Position numbers and translations under genes: made by a program
In this document: piece by piece, positions 37,174 through 47,852 of the stretch
Position numbering within the stretch: position 1 is the first letter of the stretch
Layout: every line of letters starts with the position of its first letter
Notes under the pieces: generated by a model
The model's input: the letters and a program-made list of their open reading frames with translations, nothing else
Databases searched by the model: none
Told to the model about the DNA's origin: nothing
Source: Quadrisphaera granulorum
GTDB lineage: Bacteria > Actinomycetota > Actinomycetes > Actinomycetales > Quadrisphaeraceae
Direction of reading: 5' to 3'
Length of the DNA: 64,000 bases
NCBI RefSeq assembly: GCF_003149145.1
Contig: NZ_QGDQ01000018.1
Coordinates: 46,039 to 110,038, forward strand

Positions 37174-39744
37174 GTGGCTACCGCCCTGTATCGCCGCTAC
37201 CGGCCCGACACCTTCGCCGAGGTCATCGGTCAGGAGCACGTCACCGACCCGCTGCGCGCCGCTCTGCGCTCCGGCAGGGTCGGTCAGGCGTACCTCTTCT
37301 CGGGGCCGCGCGGCTGCGGCAAGACGACGTCGGCGCGCATCCTCGCGCGCTGCCTCAACTGCGCCGAGGGCCCCACCGACACCCCCTGCGGCCGCTGCGA
37401 TAGCTGCGTGGAACTTGCCCGCGCCGGCCCGGGCAGTCTCGACGTCGTCGAGATCGACGCAGCCAGTCACGGCGGCGTCGACGACGCGCGCGAGCTGCGC
37501 GAACGCGCCACCTTCGCCCCGGCGCGAGACCGGCAGAAGGTCTTCATCATCGACGAGGCGCACATGGTGACGCCGCAGGGCTTCAACGCCCTGCTGAAGA
37601 TCGTCGAGGAGCCGCCGCCCCACATCGCCTTCATCTTCGCCACCACCGAGCCTGACAAGGTGCTCGGCACCATCCGCTCGCGCACGCACCACTACCCGTT
37701 CCGTCTCGTCCCGCCCCCTGTGCTGCAGGCGCACCTCCAGCAGGTCTGCGACGCCGAGGGCGTGCGCGTGGGACAGGGCGTGCTGCCGCTCGTCGTGCGC
37801 GCCGGCGCAGGGTCGGTGCGCGACTCGCTGTCCGTGCTCGACCAGCTCGCCGCGGGCGCCGGCGACGAGGGCATCGACTACGAGCACGCCGTGGCGCTGC
37901 TCGGCTACACACACGCGACCCTCCTGGACGACGTGACCGCCGCCTTCGCCGCTGGCGACGGCGCAGGCGTCTTCCAGGTGGTCGACAGGGTGATCTCCTC
38001 CGGACAAGACCCGCGCCGCTTCGTCGATGACCTGCTCCAGCGCCTGCGCGACCTCGTCGTCGTCCAGGCGGTGGGGGAGCGCGCCGGTCAGGTCTTCCCC
38101 GGTGTCCCGTCCGACCAGCTGGAGCGGATGGCCCTGCAAGCGGCCAGCTTCGGCGCGGCCCAGCTCTCGCGAGCGGCCGATCTGGCCAACACCGCCGCGA
38201 CGGAGATGACCGGGGCGACGTCGCCGCGGCTGCACCTGGAGCTGCTCTGCGCGCGGATGCTCCTTCCAGCCGCGGACGACGGCGAGCGCGGCCTCGCGGC
38301 CCGCCTCGACCGCGTCGAGCGGCGCCTCGCCGTGCCCGGCGGGGTGCCGGCCGCGGGAGTCGGCTCCACCGTCGAGCACGAGGGAGCGGCTCAGGCGCTG
38401 CGTGCCGTTTCTGAGGACCTGCCCGCCTCGGCCCCGCGGGAAGACGGCGAGGCCCGCGGCGCCCGGCAGGTGCGCGAGGTCATGGCTCGCCGCCGCGAGG
38501 GCGGCGTCCCGGCCACAGGCACAGGCGACATGTCGGAGCCCCGGGAGTTCGGGGAGCCGCGGGAGATCCGTGACGTCCCCGAAGCGGAATCCCCGCAGCC
38601 GGAGCGCCGCGAGTTGGGACCCCACGAGCCGGCAGCCACCACCCCGGTCGCCACCCCGGTCCCTGTGGCGCCCGACCCCGTCGGGTCGGTGCCCACCGGT
38701 GCTCCCGCCGGGCCTCACTCCACCGAGGCGGTGCGCCGCATGTGGCCCGAGGTGCTCGACCACCTCGCCACCGTCAAGCGGCGCACGTGGACCCGCGTCA
38801 GCCAGGACGCCCAGGTCGTCCACGTCGACGACCAGCGCGTCGTCCTGGGGTTCGCGCGTCCCAACACCCTCCAGGCGTTCAGCATCGGCCCCCACGCCGA
38901 CTTCGTCCGCGAAGCGCTGATCGCCGTCATCGGCCTCGACCGGCAGGTCGTCGCCGTCAACGCCGGCGCTCCCGTGCCGGGCGCGCCGGCCTCGTCGCCG
39001 ACCGGCCGCGCCGCCGCGCCCGCCGTTCCGCCGGCTCCTGTCGCTCGCGACACGCAGGAGGGCCAGCCGCCTCCGCAGCGTCCCGCAGCCGAGCCCACGC
39101 GTCGAGAGCCTCCGCGGGAGGAGCCTGCCCGCGGCTCAGCGCCGACCGCACGACCGTCCGCCGCACGCCCTCCGGCCTCACGCCCACCGCTGACGGCGCC
39201 CGGCCCCCGTCAGCGCAGCGCGACCCCGCCGCCGTGGGAAGACATCCCCCCGCCGGAGCCCCCTGACGACAGCGAGCCTCCGCCGCCGGAGTACGACGAC
39301 CCCTGGGCCGACCCGGCGCAGCTCTCGCGTCAGCGCCCTGCGCCGCCGTCTTCGGACCCAGCGCCGACCGCGAGCGCGCCGTCGTCCCCACCCGTCGCGG
39401 CTGTGGTCGCTGCAGTTGCGTCGCCGCAGCCCCCGGCCCCCAGCGCACCGACCACCGCACCGACCACCGCACCGACCACCGCGCAGCCCACCGCACCGTC
39501 ACCGCGCCCGGCCGTTCCCGGCCGGCCGCTCAGCGGTGCTGAGCTGGCGCGCTCGGCCATGAGGTCGGCTGCGGGCGGTGGCGAGGGGGTTGCGAGCAAC
39601 CGCCCTGTCGTGCAGGCGCCGGTCAGCTCTGACGACGAGCCGAGCCGCGACGACCCGGACGCCGAGGGCTCCGGCCAGGTGGGGCTGCCCGTGGTGCAGC
39701 GCCTGCTCGGTGGCCGGGTGCTCTCGATCGACGAGCGTCGCTGA
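37174..39744 (+). CDS. dnaX: DNA polymerase III subunits gamma and tau
   Basis: An 856-residue clamp-loader ATPase. The AAA+ module spans about 1-240: RRYRPDTFAEVIGQEHV, Walker A SGPRGCGKTTSARIL (Lys50), a Cys-rich zinc module CLNC...CGRCDSC, Walker B VFIIDEAHMV and sensor 1 FATTEPDKVLGTIRSR. The domain III collar follows to about 370. A long Pro/Ala/Glu-rich tail (about 390-856) surrounds a conserved tau-like module near 510-600 (VRRMWPEVLDHLATVKRRTWTRVSQDAQVVHVDDQRVVLGF). The tail includes a 12-bp tandem repeat. GTG 37174 follows GGAGG. The SRP RNA lies upstream and recR follows at 91 bp. Confidence 0.96.
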   Translation: MATALYRRYRPDTFAEVIGQEHVTDPLRAALRSGRVGQAYLFSGPRGCGKTTSARILARCLNCAEGPTDTPCGRCDSCVELARAGPGSLDVVEIDAASHGGVDDARELRERATFAPARDRQKVFIIDEAHMVTPQGFNALLKIVEEPPPHIAFIFATTEPDKVLGTIRSRTHHYPFRLVPPPVLQAHLQQVCDAEGVRVGQGVLPLVVRAGAGSVRDSLSVLDQLAAGAGDEGIDYEHAVALLGYTHATLLDDVTAAFAAGDGAGVFQVVDRVISSGQDPRRFVDDLLQRLRDLVVVQAVGERAGQVFPGVPSDQLERMALQAASFGAAQLSRAADLANTAATEMTGATSPRLHLELLCARMLLPAADDGERGLAARLDRVERRLAVPGGVPAAGVGSTVEHEGAAQALRAVSEDLPASAPREDGEARGARQVREVMARRREGGVPATGTGDMSEPREFGEPREIRDVPEAESPQPERRELGPHEPAATTPVATPVPVAPDPVGSVPTGAPAGPHSTEAVRRMWPEVLDHLATVKRRTWTRVSQDAQVVHVDDQRVVLGFARPNTLQAFSIGPHADFVREALIAVIGLDRQVVAVNAGAPVPGAPASSPTGRAAAPAVPPAPVARDTQEGQPPPQRPAAEPTRREPPREEPARGSAPTARPSAARPPASRPPLTAPGPRQRSATPPPWEDIPPPEPPDDSEPPPPEYDDPWADPAQLSRQRPAPPSSDPAPTASAPSSPPVAAVVAAVASPQPPAPSAPTTAPTTAPTTAQPTAPSPRPAVPGRPLSGAELARSAMRSAAGGGEGVASNRPVVQAPVSSDDEPSRDDPDAEGSGQVGLPVVQRLLGGRVLSIDERR
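39445..39492 (+). repeat. 12-bp tandem repeat inside dnaX
   Basis: GCACCGACCACC is repeated three times without change (39445-39480), with a degenerate fourth unit to 39492. It encodes APTT units in the disordered tau tail, so copy number could vary in frame. Confidence 0.85.
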
Positions 39745-39835
39745 CACCAGCTGCGCATCGCCCGCCCATCACAGGGTCCACGCCGCCCGTGCCGACCGCG
39801 CCCGCGCGGTCGGTCGTGGCACGTAGGCTCGACGC

Positions 39836-40435
39836 GTGTACGAGGGCGCAGTCCAGGACCTCATCGACGAGCTCGGTCGGCTCCCCGGTGTGGGTCCCAA
39901 GAGCGCCCAGCGGCTGGCGTTCCACCTGCTCGCCGCCGATGAGGACGAGGTGGCCCGGCTCGTCTCAGCGTTGACCGAGGTGAAGCGGCGGGTGCGGTTC
40001 TGCGCGACGTGCGGCAACGTCGCGCAGGAGGAGCAGTGCCGCATCTGCCTCGACCCGCGGCGAGACACCACCGTGCTGTGCGTGGTGGAGGAGCCGAAGG
40101 ACGTCGTCGCCATCGAGCGCACGCGCGAGTTCCGCGGTCGCTACCACGTGCTGGGTGGGGCGATCAGTCCCATCGAGGGGGTCGGGCCTGACGACCTGCG
40201 CGTGCGTGAGCTGCTGACGAGGCTCGCGTCGGGCGAGGTCACCGAGGTGATCCTCGCCACGGACCCGAACCTCGAGGGCGAGGCGACCGCCACCTACCTC
40301 GCGCGGATGCTCAAGCCGATGGGGCTGCGCACCACGCGTCTGGCGTCGGGTCTGCCCGTGGGCGGTGACCTGGAGTACGCCGACGAGGTCACCCTCGGTC
40401 GCGCCTTCGAGGGTCGCCGCCTCCTCGACGTCTGA
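39836..40435 (+). CDS. recR: Recombination mediator protein RecR
   Basis: A 199-residue protein acting with RecF/RecO to load RecA at gaps. It has a helix-hairpin-helix [20 protein letters not shown], a zinc finger [16 protein letters not shown], a Toprim domain with [28 protein letters not shown] and [21 protein letters not shown], and a C-terminal Walker B-like stretch [22 protein letters not shown] 39836 is preceded by TAGGCT-N6, a leaderless promoter pattern (39824-39829). The nucleoid protein gene ybaB/ebfC, normally between dnaX and recR, is absent from the 91-bp gap. Confidence 0.97.
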   Translation: MYEGAVQDLIDELGRLPGVGPKSAQRLAFHLLAADEDEVARLVSALTEVKRRVRFCATCGNVAQEEQCRICLDPRRDTTVLCVVEEPKDVVAIERTREFRGRYHVLGGAISPIEGVGPDDLRVRELLTRLASGEVTEVILATDPNLEGEATATYLARMLKPMGLRTTRLASGLPVGGDLEYADEVTLGRAFEGRRLLDV

Positions 40436-40452
40436 CGCGGCCCGGGAACGCG

Positions 40453-40488
40453 CCGAGGGGCGCCCCGCCGTGGCGGGGCGCCCCTCGG
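40453..40488. terminator. Bidirectional terminator between recR and the ABC ATPase gene
   Basis: A 17-bp perfect stem (40453-40469 with 40472-40488, arms beginning CCGAGGGGCGCC) with a minimal loop lies between the convergent stops at 40435 and 40503. Confidence 0.85.
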
Positions 40489-40502
40489 GGGAGTGGGTCG
40501 GC

Positions 40503-41576
<1,074 letters not shown>

Positions 41577-41743
41577 GAGAAAGAGTCCTCCCACCGGCAG
41601 GAACGTGCCGGACGATCCGAGTGAGGGACTTCGAACGACCGTCGGTGGCCGTGCGAAGGGCTACCGGCGACTGGTGCGGACGCCGATGTCCGAGGCACAT
41701 CCTGCACTACGAAAAGCCCTCGCGATACCCCTGACCTCCGAAG

Positions 41744-42520
41744 TCACACTCTGAAAACGTTCTCAAGGTGGTGGAGAACCGCCGAAACGTCCGCGGGGGT
41801 GCCCACGCGGAACTCTGCCGCGGTGTCGCCGTCACCGACCTTGATCCCTACGTCACCGGCGGCCGGGTCCAGCACGCGGAAGGCGTTCTCGTCGGTGACG
41901 TCGTCTCCGGCGTAGAGCACGGCCGGGCGGCCCCCGGTGCGTTCACCTAGGCGGTCCCGCAGGGCCACCAGGGCGCTGCCCTTGTCGGCCTCGACCACGC
42001 TCAGCTCGACGACCTCCTTGCCCCGCAGCGCGAGCACGCCGTCCCAGCGTCCCGGCCCCTCCTCCACAGCGCGGCTCGCGTCCGCGGCGACGTCGCGAGC
42101 GGCCGTGCGGGTGTGCAGCACCGCCCCGGCGGGCTTGAGCTCCAGGGACGTCCCCGGGTGGGTCTCGACGACGGCGCGTACGGCGTCCACCACACGGGCC
42201 AGCAGCGCGCGCTGCGCCGGGTCGAGGTCGGTGGGTGCGCCGTCGCCCTCGGCGCCGTGGCTGGCCACGAGCAGCGCACCAGCGGGGGGGCCGCTCACCT
42301 GGCGCAGCGAGTCCATGGCGCGTCCGCTGACCAGCGCCACGGCCACGCCGTCCAGTGCGCCCAGTGCCGCCAGCGCTTCGGCGCTGGCGGGCAGGGCTCT
42401 CGCGGCCGAGGGCTCGTCGACGATGGGGGCCAGCACGCCGTCGAAGTCGCAGGCCACCAGCACCGACGGTGCTCCGGCCAGCGCGTCCAGCGCGGCGCGC
42501 AGGTCGCCGGGGATGCTCAT
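41744..42520 (-). CDS. otsB: Trehalose-6-phosphate phosphatase
   Basis: A 258-residue HAD-superfamily enzyme releasing trehalose. The nucleophile motif is [11 protein letters not shown], then [55 protein letters not shown] and [15 protein letters not shown]. These match the OtsB family. ATG 42520 overlaps the otsA stop (ATGA at 42517-42520), so the two steps of trehalose synthesis are coupled. Its last codons contain a LacI-like palindrome (41753-41766). Confidence 0.95.
   Translation of the reverse strand: MSIPGDLRAALDALAGAPSVLVACDFDGVLAPIVDEPSAARALPASAEALAALGALDGVAVALVSGRAMDSLRQVSGPPAGALLVASHGAEGDGAPTDLDPAQRALLARVVDAVRAVVETHPGTSLELKPAGAVLHTRTAARDVAADASRAVEEGPGRWDGVLALRGKEVVELSVVEADKGSALVALRDRLGERTGGRPAVLYAGDDVTDENAFRVLDPAAGDVGIKVGDGDTAAEFRVGTPADVSAVLHHLENVFRV
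41753..41766. promoter_or_regulatory. LacI-family-like operator (TGAAAACGTTCTCA)
   Basis: TGAAAAC and GTTCTCA form a near-perfect 14-bp palindrome with central CG, the hallmark of LacI-family sites. It is inside the last codons of otsB, upstream of the MsiK-type ATPase gene on the same strand. A sugar-responsive repressor could act here; none is encoded in the window. Confidence 0.5.
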
Positions 42521-44007
42521 CGGTCGCCCGCCAGCTCGACGGTGGGCTCGGCTGTGGCCGCCTGCTCCGCCTCAGAAACGGTGGTTCCCGACCCGCTGCC
42601 GGTGTCCAGGGCGCTGAGGAACGCCTCGGCCCAGCGAGTGACGTCGTGGGTGCGTACCCGGCGCCGCAGCTGGCGCATCCGGCGTGCCTGCTCCTTGTCC
42701 GGCATCTCCAGCGCCTGGACCATCGTGCGCTTGAGCCCGACGATGTCGTGCGGGTTGACCAGCAGCGCACCGGTCAGCTCGTCGGCGGCGCCGGTGAACT
42801 CGCTGAGCACCAGCACGCCCCGCTCGTCCAGCCGCGAGGCCGCGTACTCCTTGGCCACGAGGTTCATACCGTCCCGCAGTGCAGTGACGAGCATGACGTC
42901 GGCGGCCTGGTAGAGCGCCGACATCTCCTCGCGGGGCTGGTTGTGGTGCAGGTAGTGCACCGCGGCGCGCCCGATGGTGCCGTGCTCGCCGTTGATGCGC
43001 CCGACCGCCAGCTCGATCTCGTCGCGCAGCTGGCGGTAGCTGTCCACGCGCTCGCGGCTCGGGGTGGCGACCTGCACCAGGACGGTGTCCTCGGGGTCGA
43101 CGACGCCGTCGTCGAGCAGCTCCCCGTAGGCCTTGAGCCGGTGCATGATCCCCTTGGTGTAGTCGAGCCTGTCGACCCCCAGGAGCAGCTTGCGGGGCGC
43201 CCCGAGCTCGAAGCGCACCTCGGCCACCCGCGACTGCACCGACGGGCGTGCGGCCAGCTCCTCGAACGCCGGGGTGTCGATGGAGATGGGGAACGCCGCC
43301 GCGTGCACCTCGCGGGTGCCCCCGCGGCCGTCGGCCACCTGCAGGCGGTGCCGCCTGCTGTCGATGCCGAGGAGACGGCGGCACACCCGCAGGAAGTTGT
43401 TCGCGTCGGACTGGCGTTGGAATCCCACGAGGTCCGCCCCCAGCAGCCCCTCGATCACCTGACGGCGCCAGGGCATCTGCGCGAAGAGCTCGTACGGCGG
43501 GAACGGGATGTGGTTGAAGAAGCCGATGCGCAGGTCGGGCCGCAGCTCGCGCAGCACGGCGGGCACCAGCTGGAGCTGGTAGTCCTGCACCCACACCGTC
43601 GCGCCTTCGGAGGCCTGGGCGGCAGCCGCCTCGGCGAAGCGCCGGTTCACCCGGACGTACGCCTCCCACCAGGCACGGTGGTAGGTGGGCACGGCGATGA
43701 CGTCGTGGTAGAGCGGCCAGAGGGTGTCGTTGGAGAACCCCTCGTAGTAGGTGCTGACCTCCTCCTCGGAGAGCGGCACCGGCACCAGGTGCATGTCGTC
43801 GCCCTCGAAGGGGGCGGGTGCCTCGCCGGCGTCACCGCTCCACCCCACCCACGCGCCCTCGGCGCGGCGCATCACGGGCTCCAGCGCGGTGACCAGACCT
43901 CCCGGCGACGTGCGCCAGGTGACGCTTCCGTCGTCGGCTACCACGCGGTCCACGGGGAGGCGGTTGGCCACCACCACGAAGTCGTACTCGCCCACGCCCT
44001 GCGGCAC
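42517..44007 (-). CDS. otsA: Trehalose-6-phosphate synthase
   Basis: A 496-residue GT20 glycosyltransferase joining UDP- or GDP-glucose with glucose-6-phosphate. Motifs include [64 protein letters not shown], the donor-binding [11 protein letters not shown] and the C-terminal [17 protein letters not shown]. Length is typical for a stand-alone OtsA. The start is GTG 44007. It precedes otsB in a four-base overlap; a Ser/Thr kinase gene is divergent across 150 bp. Trehalose made here protects against drying and osmotic stress. Confidence 0.96.
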   Translation of the reverse strand: MPQGVGEYDFVVVANRLPVDRVVADDGSVTWRTSPGGLVTALEPVMRRAEGAWVGWSGDAGEAPAPFEGDDMHLVPVPLSEEEVSTYYEGFSNDTLWPLYHDVIAVPTYHRAWWEAYVRVNRRFAEAAAAQASEGATVWVQDYQLQLVPAVLRELRPDLRIGFFNHIPFPPYELFAQMPWRRQVIEGLLGADLVGFQRQSDANNFLRVCRRLLGIDSRRHRLQVADGRGGTREVHAAAFPISIDTPAFEELAARPSVQSRVAEVRFELGAPRKLLLGVDRLDYTKGIMHRLKAYGELLDDGVVDPEDTVLVQVATPSRERVDSYRQLRDEIELAVGRINGEHGTIGRAAVHYLHHNQPREEMSALYQAADVMLVTALRDGMNLVAKEYAASRLDERGVLVLSEFTGAADELTGALLVNPHDIVGLKRTMVQALEMPDKEQARRMRQLRRRVRTHDVTRWAEAFLSALDTGSGSGTTVSEAEQAATAEPTVELAGDR

Positions 44008-44157
44008 TCGGCGTCAACTCCCAGCTCGTCCGAGGGCGCCCTCGGTCCGGGGTCGGCCCGATCAGACCCTAGGGGGACCGCCGGTGCGGCGCGACACCTC
44101 GGCCCCTCCGACCCTTGGCGGACGACGGCACGGCCGTCCTCCGCGTACCGTGGCCGG

Positions 44158-46086
44158 GTGGACGCCAGGACCTCGGGCCCGGGGCGGCCCTCCGCCGCCG
44201 CGAGCGGTCCAGCGACCCCGTCGGTCATCGGTCGCCTCGGCCCTTACCGGCTCCTGCAGCTCATCGGCGGGGGCGGCATGGGCGTGGTGCACCTCGGGCT
44301 CGACCCGGCCGGGCGCGCCGTCGCCATCAAGGTGCTCCGCCCGCACGTCGCCGCCGACCCGTCCGCACGCAGCCGCCTGGCCCGAGAGGTCGATGCCCTG
44401 CAGCGTGTCCGCTCGCCGCGGGTGGCAGAGGTGCTCGACGCCGATCCCGACGCCGAGCAGCCCTACGTCGTCACGGAGTTCGTGCCCGCCCCGCCGCTCG
44501 ACGTCCTCGTGGAGCGGGAGGGACCGATGGCTGGCGCAGCACTGGGCCGCCTCGGTCTCGGACTGGGAGACGCCCTGGCGGCCATCCACCACGCCGGTGT
44601 CGTCCACCGTGACCTCAAGCCCGGCAACGTGCTCGTGGCGGACGGCGATCCGGTGGTCATCGACTTCGGCATCGCCCAGGTCGCCGACGACGTCAGGCTG
44701 ACCAGCGCGGGCCTGGTCATGGGCACGCCGGGCTACCTCGCACCGGAGGTGCTCGACGGCGCACCGCCCACCACCTCCGGTGACTGGTGGGGCTGGGCTG
44801 CCACGGTCGCGTTCGCCGCGACGGGCCGCCCACCCTTCGGCACCGGCCCGTCCGAGGCGGTGCTCTCCCGGGTGCGGCGCGGCGCCGCCGACCTCACTGG
44901 GGCCCCGGCTACCCTCGTCGACCTGCTGGCCGCCGCCCTGGCCCCCGATCCGGCCGACCGTCCGCCGCCGCGCCGCCTGCGCCAGTCGGTGCAGGCGCTG
45001 ATGGAGGGCGGCGCCGACTCCTGGCCGCTGGCCCGCACACCCTCTGCCGCTGCGCCCACGGCGGCGGTGCCGTCACGACGGCCGAAGGCGCCGGCGGCGG
45101 CCACGGCGGCGCTGCCCGAGGCCGCCCCGCCCCTGCCGGGAGCGCCGCCCGAGGCCGCTCCGGTGCCATGGCCCGAGCCGCCCCTGCGCTCGGCGACAGC
45201 TGCCGAGGCCGCGACCGAGGCCCTGGGCGCCGTCCCTCCCGCGGGGCAGGAAGCGCAGGACGGCGGCACGCGGGTGCTGCCCGCCGAGCCGCCGCCGAGC
45301 GCGCCCAGTCCGCCGTCCTCGAACCGGTTCCGCGACGCCACCGAGGTCGTCCCCGCTCCGGTGCCCGCCCCTGCGCGGGCGCCGCTCCCGGCGTCCGGCA
45401 CTCTCCAGCCCTCGGGCGCCGGCGAGTACTTCCCGCCGGCGGGCTACGAACGCCCCGCGCCCCCCTCGCCGTACGTGCCCGTGGGGGCGCCCGGGGACGA
45501 CGACGGCGGACGGCCCGCGACGAGCGCCGTCCTCCTGCTCCTCCTGCTCGTGGCGGGAGCGCTGGGGGCGGTGGCGCCGCTGGTGGCAGCGATGGGCGTC
45601 GGCGTGGCCGTGGTCCTGGCCCGCACGGTCGACAGAGCCGTGGCTGCCATGGTCCGGCGCCGCTACGAGCGAGGCCCGCGCTCCTCGGACGGCGCGGTGG
45701 TGGCCTTCGCGCTACCCGGCCAGCTGCTGCTGTCCGCGTTGGCCTCCGTACCCGCCCTGCTGCTGCCCGCGGCGATGGCCGTGAGCACCGCGTTCCTCGT
45801 GGGGTGGGCGATCGCGCCGCAGAGCACCCCCGTGCCCGGCCAGGCGCTGCCCCTCGCGGCTGCGGTGCTCGTGGGCACCGTCACCGCCTGGTGGGGACCG
45901 GGCAGCCGTACGGTGCGCCGCGGCTCGCGCACGGCGGTGCGCGGAGCCCTGCCGCGGCGGCGGGGCAGCCTCGTGGCGGTGGCTGTGCTGGCGCTCGTGC
46001 TGCTCGCGTGCGTCATCGTCGTCGTGAACAGCGGCGGCACACCGGACTGGGCGCCGCTGAGCACACCCCCACCCGGCTTGGGCTGA
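44158..46086 (+). CDS. Serine/threonine protein kinase with C-terminal multi-helix membrane domain
   Basis: A 642-residue Hanks-type kinase. The glycine loop is IGGGGMGVVHLG, Lys58 lies in VAIKVLRPH, the catalytic loop is HRDLKPGN (Asp152), DFGIA gives the Mg-binding Asp, and the activation segment ends GTPGYLAPE. After a Pro/Ala-rich linker (about 290-440) come four or five hydrophobic helices (about 450-640), unlike PknB-type kinases with one helix and extracellular PASTA repeats. GTG 44158 follows TACCGT-N6, a leaderless pattern. The in-frame upstream extension overlaps otsA on the other strand and is rejected. Substrates are unknown; divergence from otsA could hint at osmotic control. Confidence 0.9.
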   Translation: MDARTSGPGRPSAAASGPATPSVIGRLGPYRLLQLIGGGGMGVVHLGLDPAGRAVAIKVLRPHVAADPSARSRLAREVDALQRVRSPRVAEVLDADPDAEQPYVVTEFVPAPPLDVLVEREGPMAGAALGRLGLGLGDALAAIHHAGVVHRDLKPGNVLVADGDPVVIDFGIAQVADDVRLTSAGLVMGTPGYLAPEVLDGAPPTTSGDWWGWAATVAFAATGRPPFGTGPSEAVLSRVRRGAADLTGAPATLVDLLAAALAPDPADRPPPRRLRQSVQALMEGGADSWPLARTPSAAAPTAAVPSRRPKAPAAATAALPEAAPPLPGAPPEAAPVPWPEPPLRSATAAEAATEALGAVPPAGQEAQDGGTRVLPAEPPPSAPSPPSSNRFRDATEVVPAPVPAPARAPLPASGTLQPSGAGEYFPPAGYERPAPPSPYVPVGAPGDDDGGRPATSAVLLLLLLVAGALGAVAPLVAAMGVGVAVVLARTVDRAVAAMVRRRYERGPRSSDGAVVAFALPGQLLLSALASVPALLLPAAMAVSTAFLVGWAIAPQSTPVPGQALPLAAAVLVGTVTAWWGPGSRTVRRGSRTAVRGALPRRRGSLVAVAVLALVLLACVIVVVNSGGTPDWAPLSTPPPGLG

Positions 46087-46194
46087 AGGTCCCGACCCCG
46101 ACGGACGCAGGTCTTGCCGCGGCCGCGCACCAAGGGTCCTCCCAGCTAGCGCTCGTACCCTGGCGAGCCGAGAGGACACTCTGGAGGAAGCCCC

Positions 46195-46971
46195 GTGCCC
46201 GACCGGCCCACCACGAAGGACGCCCGCCGCGAGGCCGCGCGCGAGAAGGCCCGCCAGCTGCGCGAGGCGGAGGCCCGAAAGAAGCGTCGCAACCGCGTGC
46301 TGGCCATCTCGGCCGCAGCGGTCGCGCTGGTCCTGGTCATCGGTGTCGCTGCGATCGTCATCACGAGAGCCACCGCCGACAAGCCGGTGGTGCAGCCACC
46401 GGGTGTCACCGGCGACGGCGGCATCGTGCTCGGCAACGCGTCGGCGCCACACACGGTGACGATCTTCGAGGACTACCAGTGCCCGGCCTGCAAGGCCTAT
46501 GAACCGACGGTCGTGCCCTGGCTCGACCAGCAGGTCCAGGCCGGCACCATCAAGCTCGAGTTCAGGCCACTGATCTTCCTGGACCGGCGCTTCGGGGGCG
46601 ACTACTCCCTGCGCGCCGCCAACGCCGCGTTCTGCCTGGCGGGCCAGTCCGGCGTCGACTTCGTGAAGTTCAACGAGGCCATGTACGAGGCACAGCCGGA
46701 GGAAGGCACGGGCGGCCTCACCGACAGCAAGATCGTCTCTATCGCTCAGGGAGCTGGCGGAGACATCGGCACCTGCATCGCCGCGGGCACGTACGAAGGG
46801 TTCGCCCAGAAGGTCGACGCTGCGGCGTTCGCCCTCACGGACGCCCAGGGCGCCAAGGTGGTCAGTGGCACCCCGACGGTCCTCGTCGACGGCAAGCTGC
46901 TCACCGGTGACGGCGGCCAGGGTGTGCCGAGCCAGCAGCAGATCGCCGCCGCCGTCGGGATCACGGGCTGA
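46195..46971 (+). CDS. DsbA-family thiol:disulfide oxidoreductase (membrane-anchored)
   Basis: A 258-residue protein. A long charged coil (1-33) precedes one transmembrane helix (about 34-57). An extracytoplasmic thioredoxin-fold domain has redox motif CPAC (Cys96, Cys99) in FEDYQCPACKAYEPTV, and the cis-Pro loop GTPTVLVDG near 230. This is the DSBA/Thioredoxin_4 architecture of actinobacterial secreted-protein oxidases. GGAGG precedes GTG 46195 by seven bases. The stop overlaps the VKOR gene start by one base (TGATG), so DsbA and its reoxidant are coexpressed. Confidence 0.93.
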   Translation: MPDRPTTKDARREAAREKARQLREAEARKKRRNRVLAISAAAVALVLVIGVAAIVITRATADKPVVQPPGVTGDGGIVLGNASAPHTVTIFEDYQCPACKAYEPTVVPWLDQQVQAGTIKLEFRPLIFLDRRFGGDYSLRAANAAFCLAGQSGVDFVKFNEAMYEAQPEEGTGGLTDSKIVSIAQGAGGDIGTCIAAGTYEGFAQKVDAAAFALTDAQGAKVVSGTPTVLVDGKLLTGDGGQGVPSQQQIAAAVGITG

Positions 46972-47672
46972 TGAGCACCCGCGGCGGCGTGCGGCCTCCG
47001 GCGGCGCGGTCGTCGTCGGCCTCGGTCCAGGAGGACGACGACGGCGGGGCGCTCCCGCCGCAGGGCCACCTCTCCGCCGACCCGGTCCCGCCGAGGCGCC
47101 TGGGCCTGCTGCTGACCATCGGTGGCGTGATCGGGTTTCTCGCGGCGTTCACGTTGACCGTGGAGCGGATCAAGCTGCTCGCGGACCCGAGCGGCTACAA
47201 GCCCTCCTGCGACATCAACCCCTTCATCTCGTGCGGCTCGGTGATGGTCACCTGGCAGGCGCGGTTGTTCGGCTTCCCGAACCCCCTCATCGGCATCGCG
47301 GCCTTCGCCGTCGCTGTGACTCTTGGTGTCCTGCTGCTGTCGGGTACCCCGCTTCCGCGCTGGGTCCGGGTGGGATGGCAGGTAGGCATCACGCTGGGCT
47401 TCGTCTTCGTCTGCTGGCTGATGACGCAGAGCCTCTACTCCATCAAGGCCCTGTGCCCATGGTGCATGGTCGCGTGGGCTGCGGTCATCCCCATGTTCTG
47501 GACCACCACGGTCGACTCCCTCGATCGTGGCCTCGTCCCCGTTCCCCGCGGGGCTCGCCGGGCCGTCGCCACGCTCGTCGAATACCGCCTGCTGCTCTCC
47601 GTCTTCACGGGCCTGGTGGTCGTCGTCCTCATCGCCCAGGCCTTCTGGAGCCAGTGGCTCTCCCTCGTCTGA
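46971..47672 (+). CDS. Vitamin K epoxide reductase-family (VKOR) membrane protein
   Basis: A 233-residue, five-helix membrane enzyme that reoxidises DsbA and passes electrons to quinone. It has loop cysteines CDINPFISC (Cys80, Cys88), the active-site CPWC (Cys162, Cys165) and the Ser in SYKPSCD-like context before the loop pair. The first 40 residues are a charged cytoplasmic extension. It directly overlaps the DsbA-like gene and replaces DsbB, which is absent from most Actinobacteria. The start is ATG 46971. Confidence 0.94.
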   Translation: MSTRGGVRPPAARSSSASVQEDDDGGALPPQGHLSADPVPPRRLGLLLTIGGVIGFLAAFTLTVERIKLLADPSGYKPSCDINPFISCGSVMVTWQARLFGFPNPLIGIAAFAVAVTLGVLLLSGTPLPRWVRVGWQVGITLGFVFVCWLMTQSLYSIKALCPWCMVAWAAVIPMFWTTTVDSLDRGLVPVPRGARRAVATLVEYRLLLSVFTGLVVVVLIAQAFWSQWLSLV

Positions 47673-47852
47673 GGATCGACGACGGAATCGGGGTCCCTGG
47701 CGACGAAGCACCGGCGATCCGCCACGCGAGCGGCCCAGCGATGCAGGGAATCAGCAGCGCCCGTCTGGCACTGTAGAGAGCGTCGACTCGCGTCCCGGGT
47801 CGGCCCACCGCCGGGGTGCTGACCCGGCCGCGGCGCCCGTCGGCGCCTGTTC

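Noticed and set aside
42355..44157. Upstream extension of the Ser/Thr kinase frame
   Set aside because: It runs antisense through otsA and otsB; GTG 44158 with a TACCGT-N6 pattern precedes the kinase domain.
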